Assembly (NCBI GenBank): GCA_964606165.1
Contig: CAZSFQ010000007.1
Location: 1-64,000 of the forward strand
DNA length: 64,000 bases
DNA from: UBA4923 sp964606165
GTDB lineage: Bacteria; Bacillota; Clostridia; Saccharofermentanales; DTU023
Direction: 5' to 3'
Both the position numbers and the translations under genes were made by a program. Below the pieces are notes generated by a model that was not told where the DNA came from, searched no databases, and saw only the letters and a program-made list of their open reading frames with translations. Shown one piece after another: positions 53,772 through 62,654 of this stretch. How positions within the stretch are numbered: position 1 is the first letter of the stretch; every line of letters begins with the position of its first letter.

Positions 53772-55121
53772 TTGGCTGCACCGGTACTGGCCATCGTAGG
53801 CCGGCCCAATGTCGGTAAATCGACCCTGTTCAACGCCTTGATCGGGAGGCGCACGGCCATTGTCGGCCCTGAACCGGGTGTCACCCGCGACCGCGTCATG
53901 GGCGACTGCGACTGGAACGGCCTGTCCTTTACCGTCATCGATACGGGAGGGATCGAGTTTGCCGACGATGATATGCAGCGCCTCGTTTTCGACCAGGTGG
54001 AGGTTGCCATCGAGATGGCCGATGTCATCTGCTTCCTGACCGATCTTCACGGAGGCCTTTCCGATATCGAGTTCAAGATCGCTGACATGCTCAGAAAAAG
54101 CGGCAAGCCAATTGTTGTCGCGGTCAACAAGGCCGATCAGCCGGGAAGCGAGCCGCTGGAGTTCTACCAGTTCTACGAGCTCGGCTTCGCTGAAACCCTG
54201 GCCATTTCAGCCAGTCACAAGCTGGGTCTTTCGGAGCTGCTGGACGCCGTGACGGCCTCCATGGAAAAAAGTACAGCTGATGAAGAGGATGGCGACTATG
54301 TCACGGTGGCCATCACGGGCCGGCCCAACGTGGGCAAGTCATCGCTTGCCAACCGCTTGATCGGCCAGGAGCGGAGCATCGTTTCGGATATTCCGGGGAC
54401 CACCCGGGACGCCATCGACAGCTTTGTTGAAAACGAATATGGCCGCTTTCTGCTTTACGATACCGCCGGGCTGCGCCGCAAGGCCCGGATTGACGGCCAG
54501 ATCGAGTATGTCTCAGCGCTTCGCTCAAAGCGCAGCGTGGAGGAAGCCGACGTCTCGATTATTATGATAGACGCGGCGGAGGGGCCGGCCGAACAGGACA
54601 CCAAGGTGGCCGGGCTCGCCCACAATGACGGCAAGGCATCCATTATTCTGATCAATAAGTGGGATTTGGTTGACACGCAAGAGACGCCCATGACCGACTA
54701 CGAGGAAAAAGTCAGGCGGCGCTTCGAGTTCATGCCCTACGCGCCCGTCCTCTTCGTCTCAGTCAAAACCGGCTTGAACCTTGACAAGCTGTGGCCGCTG
54801 GTTCTTCGTGTCCATGAATCATCCAGGCGGCGCGTGTCGACCAGTGTTCTGAACGAGGTGATCGCCGAGGCCATCGTCCAGCACCCGACGCCGCAGCAAA
54901 AAGGACGTCATCTGCGTATTTACTATGCCACGCAGGGGTCGGTCTCTCCGCCGACTTTCATCTTCTTTGTCAATGACAAAAGGCTGCTCCACTTTTCCTA
55001 TGAGCGTTATCTGGAGAACAGGCTGCGGGCCAATTTCGATTTTTTCGGAACCCCGCTCCGCTTCATCTGGAAGGGACGGGCCGCGCGCGACGAGTCGGCG
55101 TCCCGGATCACCCCTGACTGA
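53772..55121 (+). CDS. der: ribosome assembly GTPase Der
   Basis: The 449-residue protein has two GTPase domains in tandem: P-loops GRPNVGKST near residue 10 and GRPNVGKSS near 183, switch II regions DTGG and DTAG, NKAD and NKWD, then a KH-like C-terminal domain (about 360-440). It is needed for 50S maturation. I choose the TTG at 53772, with GGAGGG 8 bases before, because homology starts there; ATG 53709 would add 21 unrelated residues. Confidence 0.95.
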   Translation: MAAPVLAIVGRPNVGKSTLFNALIGRRTAIVGPEPGVTRDRVMGDCDWNGLSFTVIDTGGIEFADDDMQRLVFDQVEVAIEMADVICFLTDLHGGLSDIEFKIADMLRKSGKPIVVAVNKADQPGSEPLEFYQFYELGFAETLAISASHKLGLSELLDAVTASMEKSTADEEDGDYVTVAITGRPNVGKSSLANRLIGQERSIVSDIPGTTRDAIDSFVENEYGRFLLYDTAGLRRKARIDGQIEYVSALRSKRSVEEADVSIIMIDAAEGPAEQDTKVAGLAHNDGKASIILINKWDLVDTQETPMTDYEEKVRRRFEFMPYAPVLFVSVKTGLNLDKLWPLVLRVHESSRRRVSTSVLNEVIAEAIVQHPTPQQKGRHLRIYYATQGSVSPPTFIFFVNDKRLLHFSYERYLENRLRANFDFFGTPLRFIWKGRAARDESASRITPD

Positions 55122-55144
55122 TGCCTGCGTGCTAGACTGTTGGC

Positions 55145-56215
55145 ATGGAAAAAGACCAAAGGGAAGGCAGCAGGAACAGCATGATGAGGCGGCCGTCCGG
55201 TTCGCCGCCCCCGCTCGCCGTCGTCGACACAAAAAGAAAAGTTGATATCCAGGAGCTGCGGGCACTGAGGCGGACGGCGCCCATGGCGGCAGTTGCCATG
55301 CTGGTGTCCACGGTACTGGCTTGCGGCTTCCTGGTGCTTGGGAAAATGGGCTATCTTGCGGCAGCCTCCGACTACAGGGCGGGCTTTGAGACCTTTTCGC
55401 TGCGCGCCCTGATCCTCTACGGCCTTCTTCCTTTGATCACGGCATCCCTGATCATGGTCATCTACAGGCCGCCCCTCTGGCTGGTAGCTGGTACCAGGCC
55501 CCCTTTAACAGTGCTTTTTGCGGCTCCGGCTGCTGGTTTTTTCGCTGGCTGGCTTGTCTGGTGTGTGATCCGTCTGGTGCTGTCCTTTTTCCCTTCATGG
55601 AGCAACTGGCTGGCCGTCCCCCTCATCTGGCAGGCGGGAAGCCAGTATCTCGGCCGGGCTCCGCTCTTCCTTGTCCTGACCGTTATGGTGGCGGTGGTCC
55701 TGCCGGCGGCCTCCCATGAATTCTTGTACAGGGGGGCCATCTCGCCGGTCTTCACGGCCAGGGATCAGCCATTTTATAAGGGCATCCTGCCGGCGCTCCT
55801 GGCAGCGGCCGTCAGCTTCGATCCGGCCGGCCTGGCCGTTGCTGTCATTTTATCGCTCCTGGTTGCCTGGGCGCGCACCGCAAGCAGGTCCCTGATCGCG
55901 TCGTCTCTTTTGTCGGCGGGTTTTGGTGCTTCCATGCTGGTCGCGCAATCCTTGTTCAGCCTTCTCAGCGAGGCGATACTCAAAATGCCCCTGCTTGACC
56001 CTTTGCGCGTCCGCGTCTTCCTGGTGACCATGATTTTGATTCTGCTTGTGCTCCTGCTGGCTCCTCTCGCCATGGTGGGGTCGCCGGCCAGACGCAGAAA
56101 AGCAGAAGCCCCGTCAGAGCGTGTGGAGGAAGTGATGCCTTTCCGGCTCGCCAACCGTATCATCGGGCTGCTTTGTATCGCGGCCGCAGCCCTCAGTCTT
56201 TATTTTTTCTCTTAG
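55145..56215 (+). CDS. CPBP-family membrane protein with degenerate active site
   Basis: The 356-residue protein has about eight membrane helices and the CPBP (Abi/CAAX protease) fold, seen at ASHEFLYRGAISPVF near residue 190. The family catalytic motif EExxxR is HEFLYR here: the first Glu is His. The usual FxxxH and HxxxD/N motifs in the next helices read FDPAG and SLLSAG, without His. It therefore may be a pseudo-protease or a scaffold. It follows der by 23 bases and converges with mltG. Confidence 0.72.
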   Translation: MEKDQREGSRNSMMRRPSGSPPPLAVVDTKRKVDIQELRALRRTAPMAAVAMLVSTVLACGFLVLGKMGYLAAASDYRAGFETFSLRALILYGLLPLITASLIMVIYRPPLWLVAGTRPPLTVLFAAPAAGFFAGWLVWCVIRLVLSFFPSWSNWLAVPLIWQAGSQYLGRAPLFLVLTVMVAVVLPAASHEFLYRGAISPVFTARDQPFYKGILPALLAAAVSFDPAGLAVAVILSLLVAWARTASRSLIASSLLSAGFGASMLVAQSLFSLLSEAILKMPLLDPLRVRVFLVTMILILLVLLLAPLAMVGSPARRRKAEAPSERVEEVMPFRLANRIIGLLCIAAAALSLYFFS

Positions 56216-56218
56216 TGC

Positions 56219-57352
56219 TTAGCGGGAGCTGTAACGCGCGACCTTGGCTTCGTGCTCTGCCAGTGTCTTGGAAAAATCGCTGGTGCCTTCACCGGTGGCG
56301 CAAAAATACAAGAAGGAATTGGCGCCTTTCCAGGTGCGTTCCGTAGCGGGCCAGAGCACAGCCTCAATGGAAACCGTCCCGGGTGAATTGATGGGACCGG
56401 GCGGCAGGCCTTTGAAGGTGTAGGTGTTGTAGGCGTTTTGCCTGTAGCGGTCGACGTCCTCGCTTTTGATCCACATATAGGGTTCCAGGCCGTCTTCCAG
56501 CAGGAGGTAGTTGATGGTGGCGTCCGACTGGAGAGCCATGTCGGTATTGAGACGGTTCATGAATACCTTGGCGATCTGGGGCATCTCGATGATGGGGCCT
56601 TCCTGCTGGACGATGGAGGCCAGGGTGATGACGCGGTCCAGGCTCATCCCGATTTTTTCCGCCCGTTCGTAATAACCGCCTTCTTCCAGTACCCGTTCCG
56701 TGTTATTGAGGAACATGCGCAGGATCTGCTGTTCGGTCGCGTTGATGTCAAACTGGTAGGTATCGGGCCACAGGTAACCCTGGAGCAGCCAGTCGCGGCC
56801 GGGTGAGTTTTCAATGAGCGGGACGAAGGAATAGTCGGCAAAGAGTCCCGGCTGGCGTACCATGGCATCCAGCAGATCGGGGTTGAACCGCATGCCGGCA
56901 TCCAGCATCTTTTCCTTCATCTGCTGGTAGGTCATGCCTTCGGGGAAAGTGATGGTGACCGGCTGGGGCCGGTTGGTCAGGACGATCATGATTTCGTCGT
57001 AGCTCATGCCGGGTAAAAGGTAGTGGGTGCCGTATTTATACTGGCCGTCAAAGCCGTTGAACTTGGACAGGAACTCAAAAGCGAAAGTACTGCCGATGAA
57101 GCCCTGGTCCTTAAGCATAACAGCGATGTCTTTTGTGCTGGACTGCTGCTCGATATAGATTTCAACCGCTTCCGGTGTGTCCTTGTTGAAGGGGGCGAAG
57201 CCCCGCGCGTCAAACTGATCCTTCAGGTAGCCCAGCCGCTTGTCCTGTTCCCTGACATAGCGGTAGCCAATACTGAAGCCAACCAGGACGACCCCGATGA
57301 GCAGAACAATGATGACCAGAATGATCAGGGGTTTCAATATTCTTCGCGGCAT
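56219..57352 (-). CDS. mltG: endolytic murein transglycosylase MltG
   Basis: The 377-residue membrane-anchored YceG-family enzyme cuts nascent glycan strands. N-terminal membrane helix (about 6-30), a LysM-like region, then the catalytic domain: ITLASIVQQEG (catalytic Glu), VFMNRLNTDMALQSDATI, and YNTYTFKGLPPGPINSPG. ATG 57352 is preceded by GAAAGG; the frame runs further upstream without homology. It ends 3 bases from the stop of the converging CPBP gene. Confidence 0.93.
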   Translation of the reverse strand: MPRRILKPLIILVIIVLLIGVVLVGFSIGYRYVREQDKRLGYLKDQFDARGFAPFNKDTPEAVEIYIEQQSSTKDIAVMLKDQGFIGSTFAFEFLSKFNGFDGQYKYGTHYLLPGMSYDEIMIVLTNRPQPVTITFPEGMTYQQMKEKMLDAGMRFNPDLLDAMVRQPGLFADYSFVPLIENSPGRDWLLQGYLWPDTYQFDINATEQQILRMFLNNTERVLEEGGYYERAEKIGMSLDRVITLASIVQQEGPIIEMPQIAKVFMNRLNTDMALQSDATINYLLLEDGLEPYMWIKSEDVDRYRQNAYNTYTFKGLPPGPINSPGTVSIEAVLWPATERTWKGANSFLYFCATGEGTSDFSKTLAEHEAKVARYSSR

Positions 57353-57410
57353 GACAACCTTTCTCTCGCCCTTGTTCAGACTGATCCATTTTAGCACGAT
57401 AAGGAAAAGT

Positions 57411-57911
57411 TCAAAAGGAAGGTGTGAGGAAAGGCAGCCAGCGGATCATAAAGGCCGAGGCTGCCAAAAAGGGGATGAAGGGGAGATGGCCGGGCCTTTT
57501 TCGTCTCAGTGCCTGTACCAGGGAAAAGGGAAGGGCTAACAGAAAGGCCAGGCAGACCATAGGCACGGAGGCGCCCACAGGCAGCATAAATCCGGCTGCC
57601 AGCGCGAAGAGGACATCTCCCCCTCCCAGCAGTTCCCGGCCCGCTACAAGGCGTGCAGGGAGCGCCACAGCCAGGAGCAGGAGCGCTCCTCCTGCCGTAC
57701 GGCCAAGCGCCATGACCTGAACTGCCCAAAGAGGGGTCCGGGTATCTGACGCCAAAACATCAAGTTTCATTGCCAGGGGCAAGGCGGTCAGAAAGGCAAA
57801 GCAGGCAAGTTCACGGTCGAGGACCTGGCGCGTGCGGACATCGCGCCAGGACATGAGCAGGGCGATGATAAAGGCACCCAGGGTGCAGACAAAAGAAAGC
57901 GTTGCGGTCAT
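57411..57911 (-). CDS. prepilin peptidase-like A24 membrane protein
   Basis: The 166-residue protein matches the short, membrane-only type IV prepilin peptidase domain: first Asp in SWRDVRTRQV, second in LLGGGDVLFALAAG (GxGD), and PFIPFLAASAF, like the PFGPFLA of the family. It lacks the N-terminal methyltransferase domain. No pilin gene is near. The 57911 ATG puts the protein just before its first membrane segment; an earlier start at 58049 would overlap the divergent aldolase promoter. Confidence 0.75.
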   Translation of the reverse strand: MTATLSFVCTLGAFIIALLMSWRDVRTRQVLDRELACFAFLTALPLAMKLDVLASDTRTPLWAVQVMALGRTAGGALLLLAVALPARLVAGRELLGGGDVLFALAAGFMLPVGASVPMVCLAFLLALPFSLVQALRRKRPGHLPFIPFLAASAFMIRWLPFLTPSF

Positions 57912-57995
57912 GGACTGTCCAGCAAGGATGGCCCAGGTTAAGGCGGAGGCCGATCTGCCTTTGCGCCGCTGTCCGCTTTGAAGCGCTTTGACTCG

Positions 57996-58004
57996 TGGTA
58001 CACT
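57996..58004 (+). promoter_or_regulatory. extended -10 promoter of the aldolase gene
   Basis: TGGTACACT, with TTGAAG 15 bases upstream of the -10 hexamer. It lies 33 bases before the aldolase ATG. Confidence 0.4.
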
Positions 58005-58037
58005 CGGATTGTTTACTACAACAGGAGGGGACTTCCT

Positions 58038-58703
58038 ATGATCATGCAAAAAGAGCGCCGGGAGCTGATTGAATATGGCAGGAAGCTCATCGCAACGGGC
58101 CTGACCAGGGGGACGGGCGGCAACCTGAGCGTGTGGGATCCTGAAACGAATCTCATGGCCATCTCACCCAGCGGCATTCCCTATGAGGAGATCACTGAGA
58201 ACCAGGTAGTGGTTATGGATGTCGAAACAGGGCGGATCGTGGAGGGTGACGCGGTGCCGTCCAGCGAATGCGATATGCACCGGATTGTCTACAAGTACCG
58301 TGATGATATCAAAGCCCTGATCCACACCCATACGACATACGCGGCCACGGTGGCCTGCCTGCGCCAGGATCTGCCCCCCCTCCATTACCTGGTAGCCTTC
58401 GCCGGTGTCAATGTCCGCTGCGCGGAATACGCTACTTACGGCACGGTCAGGCTTGCTAAGAATGCCTTTGAAGCCATGAAAGACCGAAATGCCTGCCTGT
58501 TGGCCAACCACGGCATGCTGGCCGGTGGAGCCGATCTCAACCAGGCCTTCAATGTGACCGAGGAGATCGAGTTTTGCTGTGAGCTTTACTGCCGGGCCAA
58601 GGCTATGGGGGAACCTGTCCTCCTGGATGAAGATGAGATGACCATGATGATCGATCGCTTCAGGGATTACGGCAAGCGTATGGAGGAGCATGAGGAGATT
58701 TAG
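58038..58703 (+). CDS. class II aldolase (L-fuculose-phosphate aldolase-like)
   Basis: The 221-residue zinc-dependent aldolase shows GTGGNLSV, SPSGIPYEEI, PSSECDMHRIVY (catalytic Glu), LIHTHTTYA (zinc His pair) and ANHGML (third His). Length and motifs agree with FucA-type enzymes, which split fuculose-1-P or a similar sugar phosphate into dihydroxyacetone phosphate and an aldehyde. No fucose or rhamnose catabolic genes are near, so it could act on methylthioribulose-type or 5-deoxyribulose phosphate instead. GGAGGGG precedes the ATG. Confidence 0.87.
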   Translation: MIMQKERRELIEYGRKLIATGLTRGTGGNLSVWDPETNLMAISPSGIPYEEITENQVVVMDVETGRIVEGDAVPSSECDMHRIVYKYRDDIKALIHTHTTYAATVACLRQDLPPLHYLVAFAGVNVRCAEYATYGTVRLAKNAFEAMKDRNACLLANHGMLAGGADLNQAFNVTEEIEFCCELYCRAKAMGEPVLLDEDEMTMMIDRFRDYGKRMEEHEEI

Positions 58704-58730
58704 GCGGGCCCGGATGCCCTCGTCAATCTT

Positions 58731-58739
58731 TGCTATAAT
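58731..58739 (+). promoter_or_regulatory. extended -10 promoter of glgP
   Basis: TGCTATAAT, a perfect extended -10 located 29 bases before the glgP ATG. No good -35. Confidence 0.6.
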
Positions 58740-58768
58740 GACCGTCGGTCTTTTTTTGAGGTAAATGA

Positions 58769-61147
58769 ATGGATAAAGCACAACTGGCCGAAAAGCTGCA
58801 GTCGCACCTTTACGCTGAATACGGCAAAAGTGTCAGCCAGGCCACTGAGCACGAATACTGGACAGCCCTTTCCCGGGCGGTCATGGAGACGATCGGCCCC
58901 GATTGGGAGAGGTCGCGCGCCCTTTATGAAGACGGGCGGCAGGTTCACTATTTTTCGGCTGAGTTTTTGGTAGGCAGGAGTCTTCTCAATAACCTGATCA
59001 ACCGTAACCTGCTTGAACCTGTGCGCGAACTGGTAGAAGAGGCTGGCTTTGACTTTGACGCCGTTCTGAATGAAGAAACGGATCCGGCCCTGGGCAATGG
59101 AGGCCTGGGACGGCTGGCCGCCTGTTTTCTCGATTCGTCCGCCACCATGAACTTGCCCGTCATGGGCCATGGCCTGCTCTACCGCTACGGCCTTTTTCGC
59201 CAGGAGATTGAACACGGCCACCAAAAAGAGTATCCGGATGCCTGGATGGAGCTTCCGTATCCTTTTGTCGTGATGCGAAGGGAAGACAAGGCCCTGGTAC
59301 GTTTTCGCGATATGGATGTCTACGCCATCCCTTTGGATCTGCCGGTCACCGGCCACGGTACGGACAATGTCAATACCCTGCGCCTTTGGAAGGTGGAACC
59401 GGCTGAGGAGTTCGATTTCAATCTCTTCAACTCCCAACGCTTTGATGACGCGGTCATCCAGCGCAACCGGGTCATGGACATCTGCCGTGTACTCTACCCC
59501 AACGATACGACATACGATGGAAAGGTACTGCGGGTTCGCCAGCAGTACTTTTTTGTGTCGGCCTCGCTCCAGACCATGGTCCGCAACTACCGCGACCGGC
59601 ACGGTTTCGACTTTTCACACTTCGCGGATGAGAATGTCATCCAGCTCAACGATACCCACCCGGTTCTGGCCATCCCTGAACTCATGCGGCTCCTGATCGA
59701 TGAGAACCGACAAAATTGGCATGAGGCATGGGAGATCGTGACCAGGGTCTTCGCTTTCACCAACCATACCATCATGCAGGAGGCGCTCGAAAAGTGGGAT
59801 CTGGAAATATTCCGTTTCCTTTTTCCCCGGATCCTGGAGATATTGGAGAAGATCGACGCCCAATTTCGCAAAGAGGCCTTCAATCACGGTTTCAACGAGA
59901 ATGAAATGGAAAGTTTGGCCCCCATCCATGATGGCAAGGCCCATATGGCGCTCCTGGCGATTTATGCCTGTATGTCGGTCAACGGTGTCGCCAAGATCCA
60001 CAGTGAGATCTTGAAACAGGAAGTGTTCAACCCCTTCCACCGCTGGTGGCCCGGCAAGTTCTCCAACAAGACCAACGGGGTGACGCCCCGCCGCTGGCTT
60101 GACCTTTGTAATCCCGGCCTGTCCGGTATGCTGACCAGGCTTTACGGGTCAAACAAATGGCTTACGGATATGGACCAGCTGAAGAGCCTTTTGCCTTACG
60201 CCTCGGATTCGAAAGAGATGAGAAATCTTCTGGAAATCAAGCGGGCAAACAAGGAGAGGCTGTCAAAACTGATCAGGGAACGTGAGGGCGTTGAGATCGA
60301 TTCATCCTTCATTTTCGATGTCCAGATCAAAAGACTCCACGAGTACAAGCGCCAGCTCATGAATGCGCTCGATATTGTCGACCGGTACTATCTTCTCAAG
60401 GAGGATCCCACTCTGGACGTGCCGCCGGTTGCCTATATTTTCGGTGCCAAGGCTGCCCCGGGGTATTTCCTGGCCAAGGCAGTCATCAAGTTCATCAATG
60501 AGGTGGCCTTCATGGTCAACGGGGACCTGGATGTCAACCAGAAGATGCGGGTCGTCTTCATGCACAACTATAATGTGTCCCTGGCCGAGCAGATTTTCCC
60601 CGCCGCCGATATCTCGGAGCAGATCTCAACGGTGGGCATGGAGGCATCGGGTACGGGCAACATGAAGTTCATGATGAACGGAGCCCTTACGGTGGGAACT
60701 TATGACGGGGCCAACATTGAGATTTTGGAGCAGGTTGGCGAGAATAATATTTTCATGTTCGGGCCCAGGCTGAAAGATTTTCCCGACACCAAAAAGTTTT
60801 ACGCCTCCTACTGGCAGTATGAAAACATCGAAGGCCTGAAAAGGGCCGTCGACACTCTGGTTGACGGGACCCTTTCGGATGGCAAGACTGGCATGTTCCG
60901 GGCGCTCTACGACAGCCTCCTCCAAGGTTCAAGCTGTGAGAAGGCCGACCCTTACTACGTGCTTGGGGATTTTGATGAATTCCGACAGGCCCGGTCAGCC
61001 GCCTGCCAGGCTTACCGCAACCAGATTGACTGGGCGGCCATGTGCTGGCACAATATCTGCTCAAGCGGACACTTCAGTTCGGACAGGACCATCAGCGATT
61101 ATGCGGGGGATATCTGGCAGGTTAACGCCAAAGTATTGAAAGATTAA
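58769..61147 (+). CDS. glgP: glycogen/starch phosphorylase
   Basis: The 792-residue GT35 enzyme releases glucose-1-phosphate from alpha-1,4-glucan. N-terminal YFSAEFLVGRSL and DPALGNGGLGRLAACFLDS; the PLP site EASGTGNMKFMMNGALTVGTYDGAN with the Schiff-base Lys near residue 632. Length is normal for the bacterial type. The AGGTAAAT ribosome-binding site is weak. Followed 28 bases later by a YdbC-like gene. Confidence 0.96.
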   Translation: MDKAQLAEKLQSHLYAEYGKSVSQATEHEYWTALSRAVMETIGPDWERSRALYEDGRQVHYFSAEFLVGRSLLNNLINRNLLEPVRELVEEAGFDFDAVLNEETDPALGNGGLGRLAACFLDSSATMNLPVMGHGLLYRYGLFRQEIEHGHQKEYPDAWMELPYPFVVMRREDKALVRFRDMDVYAIPLDLPVTGHGTDNVNTLRLWKVEPAEEFDFNLFNSQRFDDAVIQRNRVMDICRVLYPNDTTYDGKVLRVRQQYFFVSASLQTMVRNYRDRHGFDFSHFADENVIQLNDTHPVLAIPELMRLLIDENRQNWHEAWEIVTRVFAFTNHTIMQEALEKWDLEIFRFLFPRILEILEKIDAQFRKEAFNHGFNENEMESLAPIHDGKAHMALLAIYACMSVNGVAKIHSEILKQEVFNPFHRWWPGKFSNKTNGVTPRRWLDLCNPGLSGMLTRLYGSNKWLTDMDQLKSLLPYASDSKEMRNLLEIKRANKERLSKLIREREGVEIDSSFIFDVQIKRLHEYKRQLMNALDIVDRYYLLKEDPTLDVPPVAYIFGAKAAPGYFLAKAVIKFINEVAFMVNGDLDVNQKMRVVFMHNYNVSLAEQIFPAADISEQISTVGMEASGTGNMKFMMNGALTVGTYDGANIEILEQVGENNIFMFGPRLKDFPDTKKFYASYWQYENIEGLKRAVDTLVDGTLSDGKTGMFRALYDSLLQGSSCEKADPYYVLGDFDEFRQARSAACQAYRNQIDWAAMCWHNICSSGHFSSDRTISDYAGDIWQVNAKVLKD

Positions 61148-61175
61148 AGCGACAAGCAAGAAGAAGGAGAAAAAG

Positions 61176-61418
61176 ATGGCAGACTTCAAGTACGAAATTA
61201 TCAAGGAAATCGCAGTGCTCTCAAGCAGTCCCAAAACGGGTTGGAACCGTGAGCTCAATTTTGTAAGCTGGAACGGCAACCCCCCCAAACTGGATATCAG
61301 GGACTGGGCTCCCGATCATAATAAGATGGGCAAGGGAATTACCCTGTCACACGAGGAGACGGCCATCCTGATGACCATCCTCAATGACTTGTCGTTGGAT
61401 GAGCTTTTTGGGGTTTAA
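61176..61418 (+). CDS. YdbC/PC4-family single-strand DNA-binding protein
   Basis: The 80-residue protein belongs to the bacterial PC4 family: FKYEIIKEIAVLSSS, WNRELNFVSWNG, KLDIRDWAPDHNKMGKGITL. Family members form dimers that bind single-stranded nucleic acid; the role in the cell is unclear. AGAAGGAG precedes the ATG. Possibly co-transcribed with glgP. A bulged hairpin (AAACCGG / CCGGAGTTT) directly after may terminate it. Confidence 0.88.
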   Translation: MADFKYEIIKEIAVLSSSPKTGWNRELNFVSWNGNPPKLDIRDWAPDHNKMGKGITLSHEETAILMTILNDLSLDELFGV

Positions 61419-61511
61419 AGAAGAAAACCGGTTGTTCCGGAGTTTTGCCGCTAACATTCGCTGACAAAGAGGGTGTAAAAATCTGTATCAACCTGTAATA
61501 ACAATTTGATA

Positions 61512-61541
61512 CAAAGACTTCCGGGACCACGGAAGTCTTTT
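61512..61541. terminator. bidirectional terminator between ydbC and sortase
   Basis: Perfect 11-bp stem AAAGACTTCCG / CGGAAGTCTTT with a 6-base loop; T-rich on the plus strand (TTTT) and directly behind the sortase stop codon on the minus strand. Confidence 0.85.
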
Positions 61542-61544
61542 CAC

Positions 61545-62654
61545 TTACGGGGTCGGCAGCCCCCCTTCCAGATAACCTCCAACAAGGATACGCTTCTTTG
61601 TTGATCGCGGCGCGATGACAGGATCACAGGTCACAAGAAGGATCCGCGAGGTATCGGTTCTTTCATAGACGTATTGTCCCACTTCCGACGGTTCGACGAT
61701 CCGGAAATCGTCGACAATAAAGTTATAGGTATCACCCAGACGCTTGATTTGGATGGAATCGCCAACCTTCACTTCATTTAGCCGGTTGAAGTGAAGCCCC
61801 CGCTTGATCATCCGGTGGCCGAAATAGGCGGCCACGCCGACCTCGCCCGGCTGGGCGCTGGGCGGGAAATGACCGGGCAGGACCCAGAGTGTTGACTCCT
61901 TGACATCGGGCGCGATGGCGCTTTCGTAGTTAATGCTGGAGATCTTCATGACAGTGTCTGACTGGATGACAATAGTACGTGGTCTTTGGGTGGTTGCCGA
62001 AGGGTTCGTCTGAACCGTGACATCGCCTGTAACCCCGGGCGGCAGGATGACGTCGAAACTGTCGTCGTAACTTCCCGGGATATAGACGTCGTCGACATTG
62101 ACCTCGATGGTAACCACGCCTGTATCTTCCGGTTCCCTGTTTACCAGCAAGTCCAGAATTTCTTTCCCTACTTTTTCCTGGTTTTTGTAGACGATGGCCG
62201 GTTTGACAAAAAAGTAGATGCCTACAGCGAAAAAGACAATGGACAGTCCCAATAATACCCGGGCAAAAGCACGGCTGTTCCATATCTTTTTGAATTTTCC
62301 GACAGGAACCGGTTTTTCATCATCATTATCATTATCGGATGGATCATCATCAACCGGTGGGTCTCCCGGAGGCTCACTGCCATCGTTTTCTGTCTCAGGA
62401 TCGTCTTCAAACTGGCGGATAATCCCATCATATTCCTCATCCTGATCCTGGATCCCGGAGGGAACGGTCAGTTTAAAGGAAGGGCGCCTGACTCCGCTGG
62501 CGAAGGTCTTTTCAGCAGCTTCATCAGGAATTTCCATATCAGGCGCAGTGTCAGGCTGCTCCGCTTCTACTTTACTTGTTCTGATGATGGGCGCTCGCAT
62601 CCGGGCAGAGGGTTTCTCCATCTCTTCCGCATTTACGTTGTTTTTTTCGTCCAT
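61545..62654 (-). CDS. sortase with long acidic cytoplasmic tail
   Basis: The 369-residue transpeptidase has an unusual N-terminal region of about 130 residues, rich in Asp, Glu, Pro and Asn, before its single membrane helix (about 142-165, LLGLSIVFFAVGIYFFV). The C-terminal sortase domain (about 240-365) has VAAYFGHRM (catalytic His), LLVTCDPV (catalytic Cys) and KKRILVGGY (Arg). Resembles class D or related sortases; class is not certain. No LPxTG substrate is seen in the window, although the other surface proteins have Thr-rich stalks. The ATG at 62654 follows GGAAGG. Confidence 0.87.
   Translation of the reverse strand: MDEKNNVNAEEMEKPSARMRAPIIRTSKVEAEQPDTAPDMEIPDEAAEKTFASGVRRPSFKLTVPSGIQDQDEEYDGIIRQFEDDPETENDGSEPPGDPPVDDDPSDNDNDDEKPVPVGKFKKIWNSRAFARVLLGLSIVFFAVGIYFFVKPAIVYKNQEKVGKEILDLLVNREPEDTGVVTIEVNVDDVYIPGSYDDSFDVILPPGVTGDVTVQTNPSATTQRPRTIVIQSDTVMKISSINYESAIAPDVKESTLWVLPGHFPPSAQPGEVGVAAYFGHRMIKRGLHFNRLNEVKVGDSIQIKRLGDTYNFIVDDFRIVEPSEVGQYVYERTDTSRILLVTCDPVIAPRSTKKRILVGGYLEGGLPTP

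Noticed and set aside
57912..58049. Longer N terminus for the prepilin peptidase-like protein
   Set aside because: It would overlap the divergent aldolase promoter and encodes a basic segment without family similarity.
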